A stretch of DNA of 64,000 nt from positions 434,001 through 498,000 of the forward strand of contig NZ_VRKN01000002.1 in NCBI RefSeq assembly GCF_008080435.1, read 5' to 3'. This DNA comes from Enterobacter asburiae. Lineage in GTDB: Bacteria > Pseudomonadota > Gammaproteobacteria > Enterobacterales > Enterobacteriaceae. The notes beneath the pieces were generated by a model. The model was not told where the DNA came from. It worked only from the letters and a program-made list of their open reading frames with translations, and ran no database searches. Positions 19,621 to 31,351 of this stretch are shown here, one piece after another; position 1 is the stretch's first letter; each line of letters opens with the position of its first letter. The translations under genes were made by a program, and so were the position numbers.

Positions 19621-21038
19621 TGATTACGTATCAGTTTATCACCGCGCTTTCTGACGCGGCTCCGCAAAGCCATTTGATTGCCTCCGCCTCCTGTACGCAT
19701 TTGCCCGAAACGGCGCTTGTCGCGGAAATGCGCGAGTCTGCCAGCATCGCTGACACCCGCTTTGGCTGCTCCCCGTTTGCCCGGATCACCCTGCTGCCCG
19801 ATGCGCTCTGGCAGGATAGCCTGACCGAAGGGTTACTCACGGCACTGCGTCCGCTGCTCGCCTCACCCGTCAGCCCCGAGCTGATACTGGACGTTACTGA
19901 CATCGACGATGTGGTGCTGGCACAGGTGCTGCGTTTTCTCTTTAATCAGGCGCACAGGCTAAGCGATTTGCAGTTGAAGAAAACCAGTGACAGCGTCCGT
20001 CTTGAGCGCATCACCGCGCTCTGTTTACCCGAACAGCAGGACCGACTGGCGGTTATTTTCCGCCAGCAGCAGGCCATCGCCCACGGCATGGTCGCCGCAC
20101 GACGTCTGGCGGATATCCCGTCCGACCGCTGCACGCCGCAGTTTGTGGTGGAAGAGGCGCAAAGGCTCTGTGCCAACTTTCCTGCCCTTCGGTGCGAAGT
20201 ACTGAATGAAAAGGCTATTGTTGAGCACGGTCTGGGGCTACTGCACGCCGTTGGCAAAGGGGCGACCTGTCCGCCACGTCTGCTGGCGATTCATTATGAT
20301 GGTGCCAAAGACGAACCGGTGCGCTGCTATGTGGGAAAAGGCATTACCTTCGATACCGGCGGCCTGTGGCTGAAGGAAGGCGCGGGCATGTACACCATGA
20401 AATACGACATGTGCGGTGCAGCTAACGTGCTGGGCCTGATGTTGACCGTTGCAGAGCTGGCGCTGCCCGTACGCATTATGGGCGTGCTGGCGCTGGCTGA
20501 AAACGCCATAGGTCCCGACGCCATGCAGCCCGGCACGGTGGCGACAGCCTGCAACGGCACCACCGTTGAAATCAATAACACCGATGCCGAAGGCCGACTG
20601 GTGCTGGCGGACGCTATCGCCTGGGCCAGTCAACAGCATCCGCAGGCGCGCTATATCATTGATATGGCGACCTTAACCGGTGCGGTGGTGAAGGCGCTGG
20701 GGTATGAGCTGAGCGGGCTGATGACGCAGGATGAGCCGCTACGTCAGGCGCTGACCCAGGCGGGTAAGCAGAGTGGCGATGAAGTGTGGTCCCTGCCGCT
20801 GGATGCGCGGCTAAAAAAACAGACCGACAGCGCGATTGCCGATCTGTGCAACACGCCGACCAACAATGCGGCGATCAGCGCCTCGGCGGCGTGGCTGCTG
20901 CATCACTTCTGCCCGCCAGCCATTCCGTGGGCGCATCTGGACATTAGCGGTACGGCGCTGTGGCGAGAAAACGGACGGAGCGTGGCGTCGGGAAGACCGA
21001 TTCCATTGCTGGTTGAGCACCTGCTGGGGGATCTTTAG
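19617..21038 (+). CDS. Leucyl aminopeptidase family (M17) metallopeptidase
   Basis: This 473-residue M17 peptidase carries the two-metal site: VGKGITFDTGGLWLK, KYDMCGAANVLG and the signature NTDAEGRLVLADA. The C-terminal catalytic domain covers about residues 190-470, and the N-terminal alpha/beta domain is divergent from PepA. M17 enzymes remove N-terminal residues from peptides and use two zinc or manganese ions. Two consecutive ATGs (19617 and 19620) overlap the stop of the upstream hydrolase, and either could start translation. In this operon it probably completes hydrolysis of an imported glycopeptide or a di- or tripeptide. It is not the housekeeping pepA or pepB by context. Confidence 0.9.
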   Translation: MMITYQFITALSDAAPQSHLIASASCTHLPETALVAEMRESASIADTRFGCSPFARITLLPDALWQDSLTEGLLTALRPLLASPVSPELILDVTDIDDVVLAQVLRFLFNQAHRLSDLQLKKTSDSVRLERITALCLPEQQDRLAVIFRQQQAIAHGMVAARRLADIPSDRCTPQFVVEEAQRLCANFPALRCEVLNEKAIVEHGLGLLHAVGKGATCPPRLLAIHYDGAKDEPVRCYVGKGITFDTGGLWLKEGAGMYTMKYDMCGAANVLGLMLTVAELALPVRIMGVLALAENAIGPDAMQPGTVATACNGTTVEINNTDAEGRLVLADAIAWASQQHPQARYIIDMATLTGAVVKALGYELSGLMTQDEPLRQALTQAGKQSGDEVWSLPLDARLKKQTDSAIADLCNTPTNNAAISASAAWLLHHFCPPAIPWAHLDISGTALWRENGRSVASGRPIPLLVEHLLGDL

Positions 21039-21120
21039 CCGGGTGGCGGCTGCGCCTTACCCGGCCTGGAAAGTGCGGCAGGTTTTCGTAGGCCCGGTAA
21101 GGCGTAGCCGCCACCGGGCA
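21039..21120. repeat. BIME: two inverted REP units
   Basis: CCGGGTGGCGGCTGCGCC and, in inverse orientation, GGTAAGGCGTAGCCGCC are separated by a short linker. The pair sits between the convergent M17 gene and hda, where such elements usually limit read-through. Confidence 0.8.
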
Positions 21121-21126
21121 AAAAAC

Positions 21127-21828
21127 TCAAAGCTTGAGAATATCTTTCACAAACGGAATGGTCAGCTTACGCTGGGCGGTAATAGAGGCGCGATCGAGCT
21201 GATCGAGCGTGTCAAACAGGGTGCGCATTTCGCGATCCAGTCGTTTAAGCAGGAAGCGACCCACGTCCTCCGGCAGCTCAAACCCGCGCTGCTTTGCGCG
21301 CAGCTGTAACGCCTGAAGCTTATCTTCATCCGACAGCGGCTGAAGCTTGTAGATTTGTCCCCAGTCCAGACGAGACGCCAGATCCGGCAGCCCCAGATTG
21401 AGCTGGCGAGGCGGACGATCGCCGGTGATCAGCAGCCGGGTTTTACCCGATTCCAGAATGCGGTTGTAGAGGTTGAAGATCGCCATTTCCCACGGCTCAT
21501 CACCCGCCACGCATTCGATATTATCGATGCAGACCAGCGAGAGATGTTCCATTCCCTCAAGCACCTCAGGCACAAACCAGGTACGTTTATCCAGCGGCAC
21601 GTAGCCTACCGCATCACCGCGCGCCGAAAGCTCCGCGCAGGCGGCATGCAGCAGGTGGCTGCGCCCCGCGCCTTCGCGTGACCAGATATAGATGTATCCG
21701 CTGTGTTCCTGGCGCAGCACGTTTTGCAGTGCAGCCAGTAAAGAGGGGTTATCACCCGGCCAGAAACTCGCGAAAGTTTCGTCGTCAGGGAGATAAAGTG
21801 GCAGAGAGAGCTGTGCCGGTCCGTTCAG
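21127..21828 (-). CDS. hda: Hda, regulatory inactivator of DnaA (CTG start)
   Basis: Hda is a DnaA-related AAA+ protein that, with the DNA-loaded beta clamp, stimulates hydrolysis of DnaA-ATP and so limits re-initiation. Starting at CTG 21828 the protein has 233 residues, the K-12 length, and begins with the clamp-binding motif QLSLPL (residues 5-10). The GAGGT ribosome binding site is 5 bases upstream. Any later start (for example GTG near 21720) would delete the clamp motif. The AAA+ core is seen in [21 protein letters not shown] and the arginine-finger region LDWGQIY. K-12 hda also starts at CTG, so the unusual codon is conserved. Confidence 0.93.
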   Translation of the reverse strand: MNGPAQLSLPLYLPDDETFASFWPGDNPSLLAALQNVLRQEHSGYIYIWSREGAGRSHLLHAACAELSARGDAVGYVPLDKRTWFVPEVLEGMEHLSLVCIDNIECVAGDEPWEMAIFNLYNRILESGKTRLLITGDRPPRQLNLGLPDLASRLDWGQIYKLQPLSDEDKLQALQLRAKQRGFELPEDVGRFLLKRLDREMRTLFDTLDQLDRASITAQRKLTIPFVKDILKL

Positions 21829-21893
21829 AAGTACCTCAACCAGATCTTACATAAAATCGGAACGGAGTTTAGCACGGAACCTGCAAGGAGAGA

Positions 21894-21915
21894 ACCGGGC
21901 GATCCCTCGCCCGTT
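21894..21915 (-). terminator. Hairpin after uraA
   Basis: CGGGCGA / TCGCCCG forms a GC-rich stem just beyond the uraA stop, followed on the reverse strand by TTCTCTCC. The weak T content makes it a doubtful intrinsic terminator. Confidence 0.45.
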
Positions 21916-21922
21916 AATACGA

Positions 21923-23212
21923 TCAATGTGACGCTTTTTCGCTATCGTCCGCGTCCAGAATTTCTTCTTCCGGGCGGATCACCGAGATCAGCTTGAAGAT
22001 CAGGCTCAGGCCCACGCCGACGATGGTCGCCAGCGCCATGCCTTTCAGCTCGGCCGCGCCGATGTGCACCTTCGCGCCGCTCACGCCGATAATCAGGATC
22101 ACCGAGGTCAGGATCAGGTTCTGCGCTTTGCTGTAATCCACTTTGGATTCAATCAGCACACGAATACCGGAGGCACCGATCACGCCGTATAGCAGCAGCG
22201 AAACGCCGCCCATCACCGGCACCGGAATGATCTGAATCGCTGCCGCCAGCTTGCCGACGCAGGAGAGCAGAATGGCGATGATCGCCGCGCCGCCGATAAC
22301 CCAGGTACTGTAGACGCGAGTAATCGCCATCACGCCGATGTTCTCACCGTAGGTGGTGTTTGGCGTGGAGCCAAAGAAACCGGAGATGATAGTGGAGAAA
22401 CCGTTCGCAAACATGGAACGGTGCAGCCCCGGGTCGCGGATTAAATCGCGCTTAACGATGTTCGCCGTCACCACCAGGTGGCCAACGTGCTCCGCAATCA
22501 CCACCAGCGCCGCAGGCAGAATGGTGAAGATAGCAAACCATTCAAAGCGTGGCGTATAGAAGGTTGGCAGGGCGAACCAGTGCGCCTGAGCAATTGGGGT
22601 GGTGTCCACCACGCCCATCACGAAGGAGAGCGCATAACCCGCCAGCACGCCGATCAGGATCGGGATAATCGCCATGAAACCACGAAACAGCACGGAGCCA
22701 AATACCGTCACGCCCAGCGTTACCAGCGAGATGATGATGGTTTTGGAATCCGGTGACTGGCCGTCAGCAGGCAGCAGACCGGCCATATTCGCCGCGACGC
22801 CCGCCAGCTCCAGACCGATGACGGCAACGATGGCGCCCATCGCCGCAGGGGGGAACATCACGTCCAGCCAGCCGGTACCGGCTTTCTTCACAATGAAGGA
22901 CACCACGCAGAACAGGACGCCACACATGATAAAGCCGCCCAGCGCGACTTCATAACCCAGCGGCAGCAACAATAACACCGGCGAGATAAAGGCAAAGCTT
23001 GACCCGAGATACGCCGGGATTTTGCCTTTACAGATAAAGAGGTACAGCAGCGTACCAATGCCGTTGAACAGCAGCACGGTGGCCGGGTTAATGTGGAACA
23101 GGATTGGCACCAGCACGGTTGCGCCAAACATGGCGAACAGGTGCTGCAAACTAAGCGGGATAGTCTGTAAAAGCGGCGGTCTTTCACTCACCCCGATAGC
23201 ACGGCGCGTCAT
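21923..23212 (-). CDS. uraA: UraA, uracil/H+ symporter
   Basis: This NCS2-family transporter imports uracil across the inner membrane. The 429 residues match K-12 UraA and contain about 14 membrane segments. The binding-site region includes IAEHVGHLVVTANIV with the key glutamate, and GGVSLLLYGVIGASGIR. It lies downstream of upp, whose product traps the imported uracil as UMP. A hairpin with a T run between upp and uraA suggests partial termination, setting a lower uraA level. Confidence 0.96.
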   Translation of the reverse strand: MTRRAIGVSERPPLLQTIPLSLQHLFAMFGATVLVPILFHINPATVLLFNGIGTLLYLFICKGKIPAYLGSSFAFISPVLLLLPLGYEVALGGFIMCGVLFCVVSFIVKKAGTGWLDVMFPPAAMGAIVAVIGLELAGVAANMAGLLPADGQSPDSKTIIISLVTLGVTVFGSVLFRGFMAIIPILIGVLAGYALSFVMGVVDTTPIAQAHWFALPTFYTPRFEWFAIFTILPAALVVIAEHVGHLVVTANIVKRDLIRDPGLHRSMFANGFSTIISGFFGSTPNTTYGENIGVMAITRVYSTWVIGGAAIIAILLSCVGKLAAAIQIIPVPVMGGVSLLLYGVIGASGIRVLIESKVDYSKAQNLILTSVILIIGVSGAKVHIGAAELKGMALATIVGVGLSLIFKLISVIRPEEEILDADDSEKASH

Positions 23213-23254
23213 AGTGTTTTCCTCTGAGATGGTTAGTTATGTGTGTTTTATTCA

Positions 23255-23283
23255 AAAAAAAGCCGACTATCAAAGTCGGCTTA
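23255..23283 (-). terminator. Intercistronic terminator/attenuator between upp and uraA
   Basis: On the reverse strand AAGCCGAC / GTCGGCTT pairs around TTTGATA and is followed by eight T residues. It lies 16 bases past the upp stop and before the uraA start, so read-through must be incomplete. Confidence 0.8.
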
Positions 23284-23298
23284 TTTATCGTTATTCGA

Positions 23299-23925
23299 TT
23301 ATTTCGTACCAAAGATCTTATCGCCGGCATCGCCGAGCCCCGGGATAATGTACCCGTGCTCGTTCAGGCCCTGGTCGATAGAGGCGGTATACAGCTCAAC
23401 GTCCGGGTGCGCTTTTTCCAGCGCCGCGATCCCTTCCGGAGCGGCAACCAGTACCAGTACCTTAATGCTGTTACAGCCCGCGTTTTTCAGCAGGTCGATG
23501 GTCGCGATCATAGAACCACCGGTTGCCAGCATTGGGTCAACCACCAGCGCCATACGCTCGTCGATGTTAGATACCAGCTTCTGGAAGTAAGGAACCGGCT
23601 CAAGGGTTTCTTCGTTACGGTAGATCCCGACCACGCTGATACGCGCGCTTGGCACGTGCTCCAGCACGCCTTCCATCATGCCGAGACCGGCACGCAGGAT
23701 TGGCACCACGGTAATTTTCTTACCCTTGATCTGCTCAACCTGCACCGGGCCGTTCCAGCCTTCGATGGTGACTTTTTCTGTTTCCAGATCAGAGGTCGCT
23801 TCGTAGGTCAGCAGGCTGCCGACTTCAGATGCCAGTTCGCGAAAACGCTTCGTGCTGATGTCATGCTCACGCATCAGGCCCAACTTGTGTTTAACGAGTG
23901 GGTGTTTCACTTCCACAATCTTCAT
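23299..23925 (-). CDS. upp: Upp, uracil phosphoribosyltransferase
   Basis: Upp makes UMP from uracil and PRPP in pyrimidine salvage. From the ATG at 23925, behind AGGAGAAAGAG, it has 208 residues and begins [16 protein letters not shown], as in K-12. The PRPP-binding loop is [12 protein letters not shown] and the uracil-binding C-terminus is [17 protein letters not shown]. An upstream in-frame extension lies across the promoter and is not coding. The upstream region has the UTP-sensitive start-site sequence known from K-12 upp. Confidence 0.96.
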   Translation of the reverse strand: MKIVEVKHPLVKHKLGLMREHDISTKRFRELASEVGSLLTYEATSDLETEKVTIEGWNGPVQVEQIKGKKITVVPILRAGLGMMEGVLEHVPSARISVVGIYRNEETLEPVPYFQKLVSNIDERMALVVDPMLATGGSMIATIDLLKNAGCNSIKVLVLVAAPEGIAALEKAHPDVELYTASIDQGLNEHGYIIPGLGDAGDKIFGTK

Positions 23926-23953
23926 TCTCTTTCTCCTCTGAGGTGGCATCCGC

Positions 23954-23973
23954 AAAAAAATCGCGGGATTATA
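23954..23973 (-). promoter_or_regulatory. upp promoter with UTP-sensitive start region
   Basis: On the reverse strand a perfect TATAAT (23973-23968) is followed six bases later by GATTTTTTTGC. In K-12, the same GATTTTTTT initiation region lets UTP select between start sites, and starts in the T run at high UTP lead to unproductive, slipped transcripts. The -35 element is poor. The sequence match is direct; the mechanism is inferred from K-12. Confidence 0.75.
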
Positions 23974-24026
23974 CCGCTTTTTTCGGATTAGGCCATACCC
24001 ATGTTGCTTGACAGGGATCAAGCAAA

Positions 24027-24058
24027 GACAAAAAACCGGAGATATGTCTCCGGTTTGA
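24027..24058 (-). terminator. Rho-independent terminator after the GH1 gene
   Basis: The stem AACCGGAGA / TCTCCGGTT has loop TATG, and on the reverse strand it runs into TTTTTTGTC. It separates the leftward beta-glucosidase gene from the upp promoter. Confidence 0.8.
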
Positions 24059-24070
24059 GTGCGAGGTTCT

Positions 24071-24140
24071 GCCCGGTGGCGCTACGCTTACGCGGGCCTA
24101 CGTGTATTGTAGGTCGGGTAAGCGTTAGCGCCACCCGACA
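24071..24140. repeat. BIME after the GH1 gene
   Basis: GCCCGGTGGCGCTACGCTTA and the inverse unit AAGCGTTAGCGCCACCCGAC flank a short linker (GTGTATTGTAGG), giving the REP-pair structure seen elsewhere in this window. Confidence 0.78.
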
Positions 24141-24141
24141 A

Positions 24142-25611
<1,470 letters not shown>

Positions 25612-25616
25612 TTACA

Positions 25617-25628
25617 GAAACCGGTTTC
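25617..25628. promoter_or_regulatory. AscG-type operator, proximal
   Basis: The perfect palindrome GAAACCGGTTTC, within CAGAAACCGGTTTCAG, equals the core of the AscG site TGAAACCGGTTTCA known in E. coli. It lies 44 bases upstream of the GH1 start codon. Confidence 0.75.
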
Positions 25629-25673
25629 AGTCCGATGATGTGCAAAGGGAATAACCGTTGCAAGCAGTTCTCA

Positions 25674-25685
25674 GAAACCGGTTTC
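25674..25685. promoter_or_regulatory. AscG-type operator, distal
   Basis: A second perfect GAAACCGGTTTC lies 57 bases from the first, centre to centre. Two LacI-family sites at that distance, flanking the likely GH1 promoter, suggest cooperative or looping repression. Confidence 0.75.
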
Positions 25686-25762
25686 ATTTTCGTGAACAGA
25701 GTCAAGTTTGGCTGCATTCACGAGGTACACAGAAAAAAAGATCCCCACGTCCAGAATAGGCT

Positions 25763-25778
25763 CGCAAACGTTTGCCTG
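25763..25778. promoter_or_regulatory. PurR box of purMN
   Basis: TCGCAAACGTTTGCCT contains the palindromic PurR core GCAAACGTTTGC. It lies just upstream of a TAGAAT -10-like element (25786-25791) and 61 bases before the purM start. Confidence 0.85.
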
Positions 25779-25835
25779 GACTGTTAGAATTGCGCCGATT
25801 TTTCTTACTAGCTATGCAATCGCGTGGGGATTTAA

Positions 25836-27514
<1,679 letters not shown>

Positions 27515-27526
27515 TCTGTTTGAATT

Positions 27527-27597
27527 GCCCGGCGGCGCTTCGCTTGCACGGGCCTACAATCTTTTGTAGGTCGGGTTAGCGCAGCGCCACCCGACAC
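27527..27597. repeat. BIME between purN and ppk
   Basis: GCCCGGCGGCGCTTCGCTTG and the inverse unit GGTTAGCGCAGCGCCACCCG are separated by CCTACAATCTTTTGTAGG, which is itself a palindrome. It separates purMN from ppk. Confidence 0.78.
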
Positions 27598-27744
27598 GCC
27601 CTTCTCCAACCTTCTAAAATCCCCAACAAAAAAAATAACTGTCATACTTTTCTGGCACTGTTGGACATATCGTGGAAATGCTCGCCATAATAAGGACGAG
27701 ACGGATTTACCACGTCCTGTGATTGAACTGGAGTGTGAGCTGTA

Positions 27745-29805
27745 ATGGGTCAGGAAAAGTTATATATCGAGAAAGAGCTAAGCTGGTTAGCATTCAACGA
27801 ACGTGTTCTCCAGGAAGCGGCTGACAAAAGTAACCCGCTGATTGAGCGCATGCGTTTTTTGGGCATTTATTCCAACAACCTGGATGAGTTCTACAAGGTT
27901 CGCTTTGCCGAGCTGAAAAGACGCATCATCATCAGTGAAGAACAGGGCTTAAACTCGCACTCGCGGCATCTGCTGGGTAAAATCCAGTCCCGCGTGCTGA
28001 AAGCCGATCAGGAATTTGACGGCCTGTATAACGAACTGCTGCTGGAGATGGCGCGCAATCAAATCTTCCTGATTAACGAACGCCAGCTTTCCGTTAACCA
28101 ACAAAACTGGCTGCGCCACTACTTCAAACACTATCTGCGCCAGCACATTACCCCGATTCTGATCAACCGCGAAACCGATCTGGTGCAGTTCCTGAAAGAT
28201 GACTACACCTACCTGGCGGTGGAAATTATTCGCGGTGAATCCATCCGTTACGCGCTGCTGGAGATCCCGTCCGACAAGGTGCCGCGCTTTGTGAACCTGC
28301 CGCCGGAAACCCCGCGCAGACGCAAGCCGATGATCCTGCTGGATAACATCCTGCGCTACTGTCTGGACGACATCTTCAAAGGCTTCTTCGATTACGATGC
28401 GTTAAACGCCTACTCGATGAAGATGACCCGTGACGCCGAATATGACCTGGTGCACGAGATGGAAGCCAGCCTGATGGAACTGATGTCATCCAGCCTGAAA
28501 CAGCGTCTGACGGCCGAGCCGGTGCGCTTTGTTTATCAGCGCGATATGCCGGACGCCATGGTGGAGATGCTGCGCGAGAAACTGACCATTTCGCGCTATG
28601 ATTCCATCGTGCCGGGTGGTCGTTACCACAACTTTAAAGACTTTATTGGCTTCCCGAATGTCGGCAAGGCCAATCTGGTGAACAAGCCGCTGCCGCGTTT
28701 GCGCCATCTGTGGTTCGATAAATTCCGCAACGGGTTCGACGCCATCCGCGAACGCGATGTCCTGCTCTACTATCCGTATCACACGTTTGAGCACGTGCTG
28801 GAACTGCTGCGTCAGGCCTCGTTCGACCCGAACGTGCTGGCGATCAAAATCAACATCTACCGCGTGGCAAAAGATTCCCGCATCATCGACGCGATGATCC
28901 ATGCGGCGCACAACGCCAAAAAAGTCACCGTGGTAGTTGAGCTGCAGGCGCGCTTCGACGAAGAGGCGAACATTCACTGGGCGCGCCGTCTGACGGAAGC
29001 CGGCGTGCACGTGATCTTCTCCGCGCCGGGGCTGAAAATTCACGCCAAGCTGTTCCTCATCTCCCGTAAAGAGGGCGACGATGTGGTACGTTATGCCCAC
29101 ATCGGTACCGGGAACTTTAACGAGAAAACCGCGCGAATTTATACCGACTACTCGCTCTTAACCGCTGATGCCCGCATCACTAACGAGGTGCGCCGCGTGT
29201 TTAACTTTATTGAGAACCCGTACCGTCCGGTGAGCTTCGATTACCTGCTGGTGTCGCCACAGAACTCTCGCCGTCTGCTGTACGATATGATCGATAAAGA
29301 GATCGCCAATGCCCAGAAAGGGCTGTCGTCCGGCATCACGCTGAAGCTTAACAACCTTGTCGACAAAGGGCTGGTGGACAGGCTGTATGCGGCGTCCAGC
29401 TCCGGCGTGCCGGTTAGTCTGCTGATCCGCGGCATGTGCTCGCTGATCCCGGAACTGGAAGGCATCAGCGACAATATTCGCGTGATCAGCATTGTTGACC
29501 GTTACCTGGAACACGATCGGATCTATATTTTTGATAATGCGGGTGATAAACAGGTCTATCTCTCTTCGGCAGACTGGATGACGCGCAATATTGACTACCG
29601 AATTGAAGTCGCGGCACCGCTGCTGGATCCGCGTCTGAAGCAGCAGATCCTCGACATCATCGAGATTCTGTTCAGCGATACCGTGAAAGCACGCTATATC
29701 GACAAAGAACTCAGTAACCGCTATGTACCGCGCGGCAACCGCCGTAAAGTGCGGTCGCAACTGGCGATTTACGACTATATCAAATCACTCGAGCAACCCG
29801 ATTAA
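27745..29805 (+). CDS. ppk: Ppk, polyphosphate kinase 1
   Basis: Ppk makes inorganic polyphosphate from ATP at the membrane and can run backwards. The 686 residues are close to K-12 (688). The N, H and two PLD-like C domains are in order, and the autophosphorylated histidine is H433 in [10 protein letters not shown], followed by [22 protein letters not shown] phosphate-site residues. It is four bases upstream of ppx, forming the standard operon. The ATG follows GGAGTGTGAGCTGTA. Confidence 0.97.
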   Translation: MGQEKLYIEKELSWLAFNERVLQEAADKSNPLIERMRFLGIYSNNLDEFYKVRFAELKRRIIISEEQGLNSHSRHLLGKIQSRVLKADQEFDGLYNELLLEMARNQIFLINERQLSVNQQNWLRHYFKHYLRQHITPILINRETDLVQFLKDDYTYLAVEIIRGESIRYALLEIPSDKVPRFVNLPPETPRRRKPMILLDNILRYCLDDIFKGFFDYDALNAYSMKMTRDAEYDLVHEMEASLMELMSSSLKQRLTAEPVRFVYQRDMPDAMVEMLREKLTISRYDSIVPGGRYHNFKDFIGFPNVGKANLVNKPLPRLRHLWFDKFRNGFDAIRERDVLLYYPYHTFEHVLELLRQASFDPNVLAIKINIYRVAKDSRIIDAMIHAAHNAKKVTVVVELQARFDEEANIHWARRLTEAGVHVIFSAPGLKIHAKLFLISRKEGDDVVRYAHIGTGNFNEKTARIYTDYSLLTADARITNEVRRVFNFIENPYRPVSFDYLLVSPQNSRRLLYDMIDKEIANAQKGLSSGITLKLNNLVDKGLVDRLYAASSSGVPVSLLIRGMCSLIPELEGISDNIRVISIVDRYLEHDRIYIFDNAGDKQVYLSSADWMTRNIDYRIEVAAPLLDPRLKQQILDIIEILFSDTVKARYIDKELSNRYVPRGNRRKVRSQLAIYDYIKSLEQPD

Positions 29806-29808
29806 CCT

Positions 29809-31347
29809 ATGCCGATAAATGATAAGACCCCACGCCCGCAGGAATTCGCCGCGGTCGATCTTGGCTCTAACAGTTTCCACATGGTCATCGCCCGTGAGGT
29901 GGATGGCGCGCTGCAGATCATCGGTCGTCTGAAGCAGCGCGTACACCTGGCGGATGGCCTGGATGAACGCAGCATGCTCAGCGAAGAGGCAATGGAGCGT
30001 GGGTTAAACTGCCTGTCGCTGTTTGCTGAACGCCTGCAGGGCTTCTCGCCCTCCAGCGTGTGCATCGTGGGCACCCACACCCTGCGCCAGGCCCTGAACG
30101 CCCCGGAGTTCCTCAAGCGCGCCGAAAAAGTGATCCCCTACCCGATTGAGATCATCTCCGGCAACGAGGAAGCGCGTCTGATTTTCATGGGCGTAGAGCA
30201 CACCCAGCCGGAAAAAGGGCGCAAGCTGGTTATCGATATCGGCGGCGGCTCAACGGAGCTGGTGATCGGCGAAGACTTTGAGCCGCGCCTGGTGGAAAGC
30301 CGCCGTATGGGCTGCGTCAGCTTCGCGCAGATGTATTTCCCGGGCGGCACCATCACCCGCGAGAACTTCCAGCGTGCGCGTATGGCGGCCGTCCAGAAGC
30401 TGGAAAACCTGGCCTGGCAGTACCGTATCCAGGGCTGGAACGTGGCGCTGGGCGCATCCGGCTCGATTAAAGCCGCGCATGAAGTGCTGCTGGCGATGGG
30501 TGAAAAAGACGGCTTTATCACCCCCGAACGCCTGACATTGCTGACTGAAGAGGTGCTGAAGCATAAAAGTTTTGACGCCTTAAGCCTGCCGGGTCTTTCC
30601 GACGAGCGGAAAGCGGTATTCGTACCGGGGCTGGCCATTCTCTGCGGCGTGTTTGATGCCCTCGCCATTAAAGAGCTGCGTCTTTCAGACGGCGCGCTGC
30701 GTGAAGGCGTGCTGTATGAGATGGAAGGCCGCTTCCGCCATCAGGATATTCGCAGCCGCACCGCGCAAAGCCTGGCCAACCAGTACAATATCGACCGTGA
30801 ACAGGCGAAACGCGTGCTGGAAACCACGGTGCAGATGTACGAACAGTGGGAAGAACAGAATCCGAAGCTTGCGCACCCGCAGCTTGCCGCGCTGTTGAAA
30901 TGGGCCGCGATGCTGCACGAGGTGGGGCTGAACATCAACCACAGCGGAATGCATCGCCACTCGGCCTACATTCTGCAAAACAGCGATCTGCCTGGCTTCA
31001 ACCAGGAGCAGCAAACCATGATGGCGACCCTGGTGCGTTATCACCGCAAAGCCATCAAGCTCGACGACCTGCCGCGCTTCACGCTGTTCAAGAAAAAACA
31101 GTTCCTGCCGCTTATTCAGCTGCTGCGTCTGGGCGTGCTGCTCAATAACCAGCGTCAGGCTACCACCACGCCGCCCACGCTGAAGCTGAAAACCGACGAC
31201 CATCACTGGACGCTGAGCTTTCCGCACGACTGGTTCAGCCAGAACGCGCTGGTCCTGCTGGACCTGGAAAAAGAGCAGCAGTACTGGGAAGCGGTCACCG
31301 GCTGGCTGCTCAAAATCGAAGAAGAGAGCGCCGACGTCGCCGCGTAA
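29809..31347 (+). CDS. ppx: Ppx, exopolyphosphatase
   Basis: Ppx removes terminal phosphate from polyphosphate and also hydrolyses pppGpp. The 512 residues carry the ASKHA ATPase-fold phosphate loops ([12 protein letters not shown] at the N-terminus and [14 protein letters not shown] near residue 145) and the C-terminal HD-like helical domain with [15 protein letters not shown]. It is co-transcribed with ppk. Confidence 0.97.
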   Translation: MPINDKTPRPQEFAAVDLGSNSFHMVIAREVDGALQIIGRLKQRVHLADGLDERSMLSEEAMERGLNCLSLFAERLQGFSPSSVCIVGTHTLRQALNAPEFLKRAEKVIPYPIEIISGNEEARLIFMGVEHTQPEKGRKLVIDIGGGSTELVIGEDFEPRLVESRRMGCVSFAQMYFPGGTITRENFQRARMAAVQKLENLAWQYRIQGWNVALGASGSIKAAHEVLLAMGEKDGFITPERLTLLTEEVLKHKSFDALSLPGLSDERKAVFVPGLAILCGVFDALAIKELRLSDGALREGVLYEMEGRFRHQDIRSRTAQSLANQYNIDREQAKRVLETTVQMYEQWEEQNPKLAHPQLAALLKWAAMLHEVGLNINHSGMHRHSAYILQNSDLPGFNQEQQTMMATLVRYHRKAIKLDDLPRFTLFKKKQFLPLIQLLRLGVLLNNQRQATTTPPTLKLKTDDHHWTLSFPHDWFSQNALVLLDLEKEQQYWEAVTGWLLKIEEESADVAA

Positions 31348-31351
31348 TGGT

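Noticed and set aside
27639..27658. Possible Pho box upstream of ppk
   Set aside because: CTGTCAT and CTGGCAC are present, but their spacing is 13 bases and not the 11 needed for PhoB half-sites, and the second half has a mismatch.
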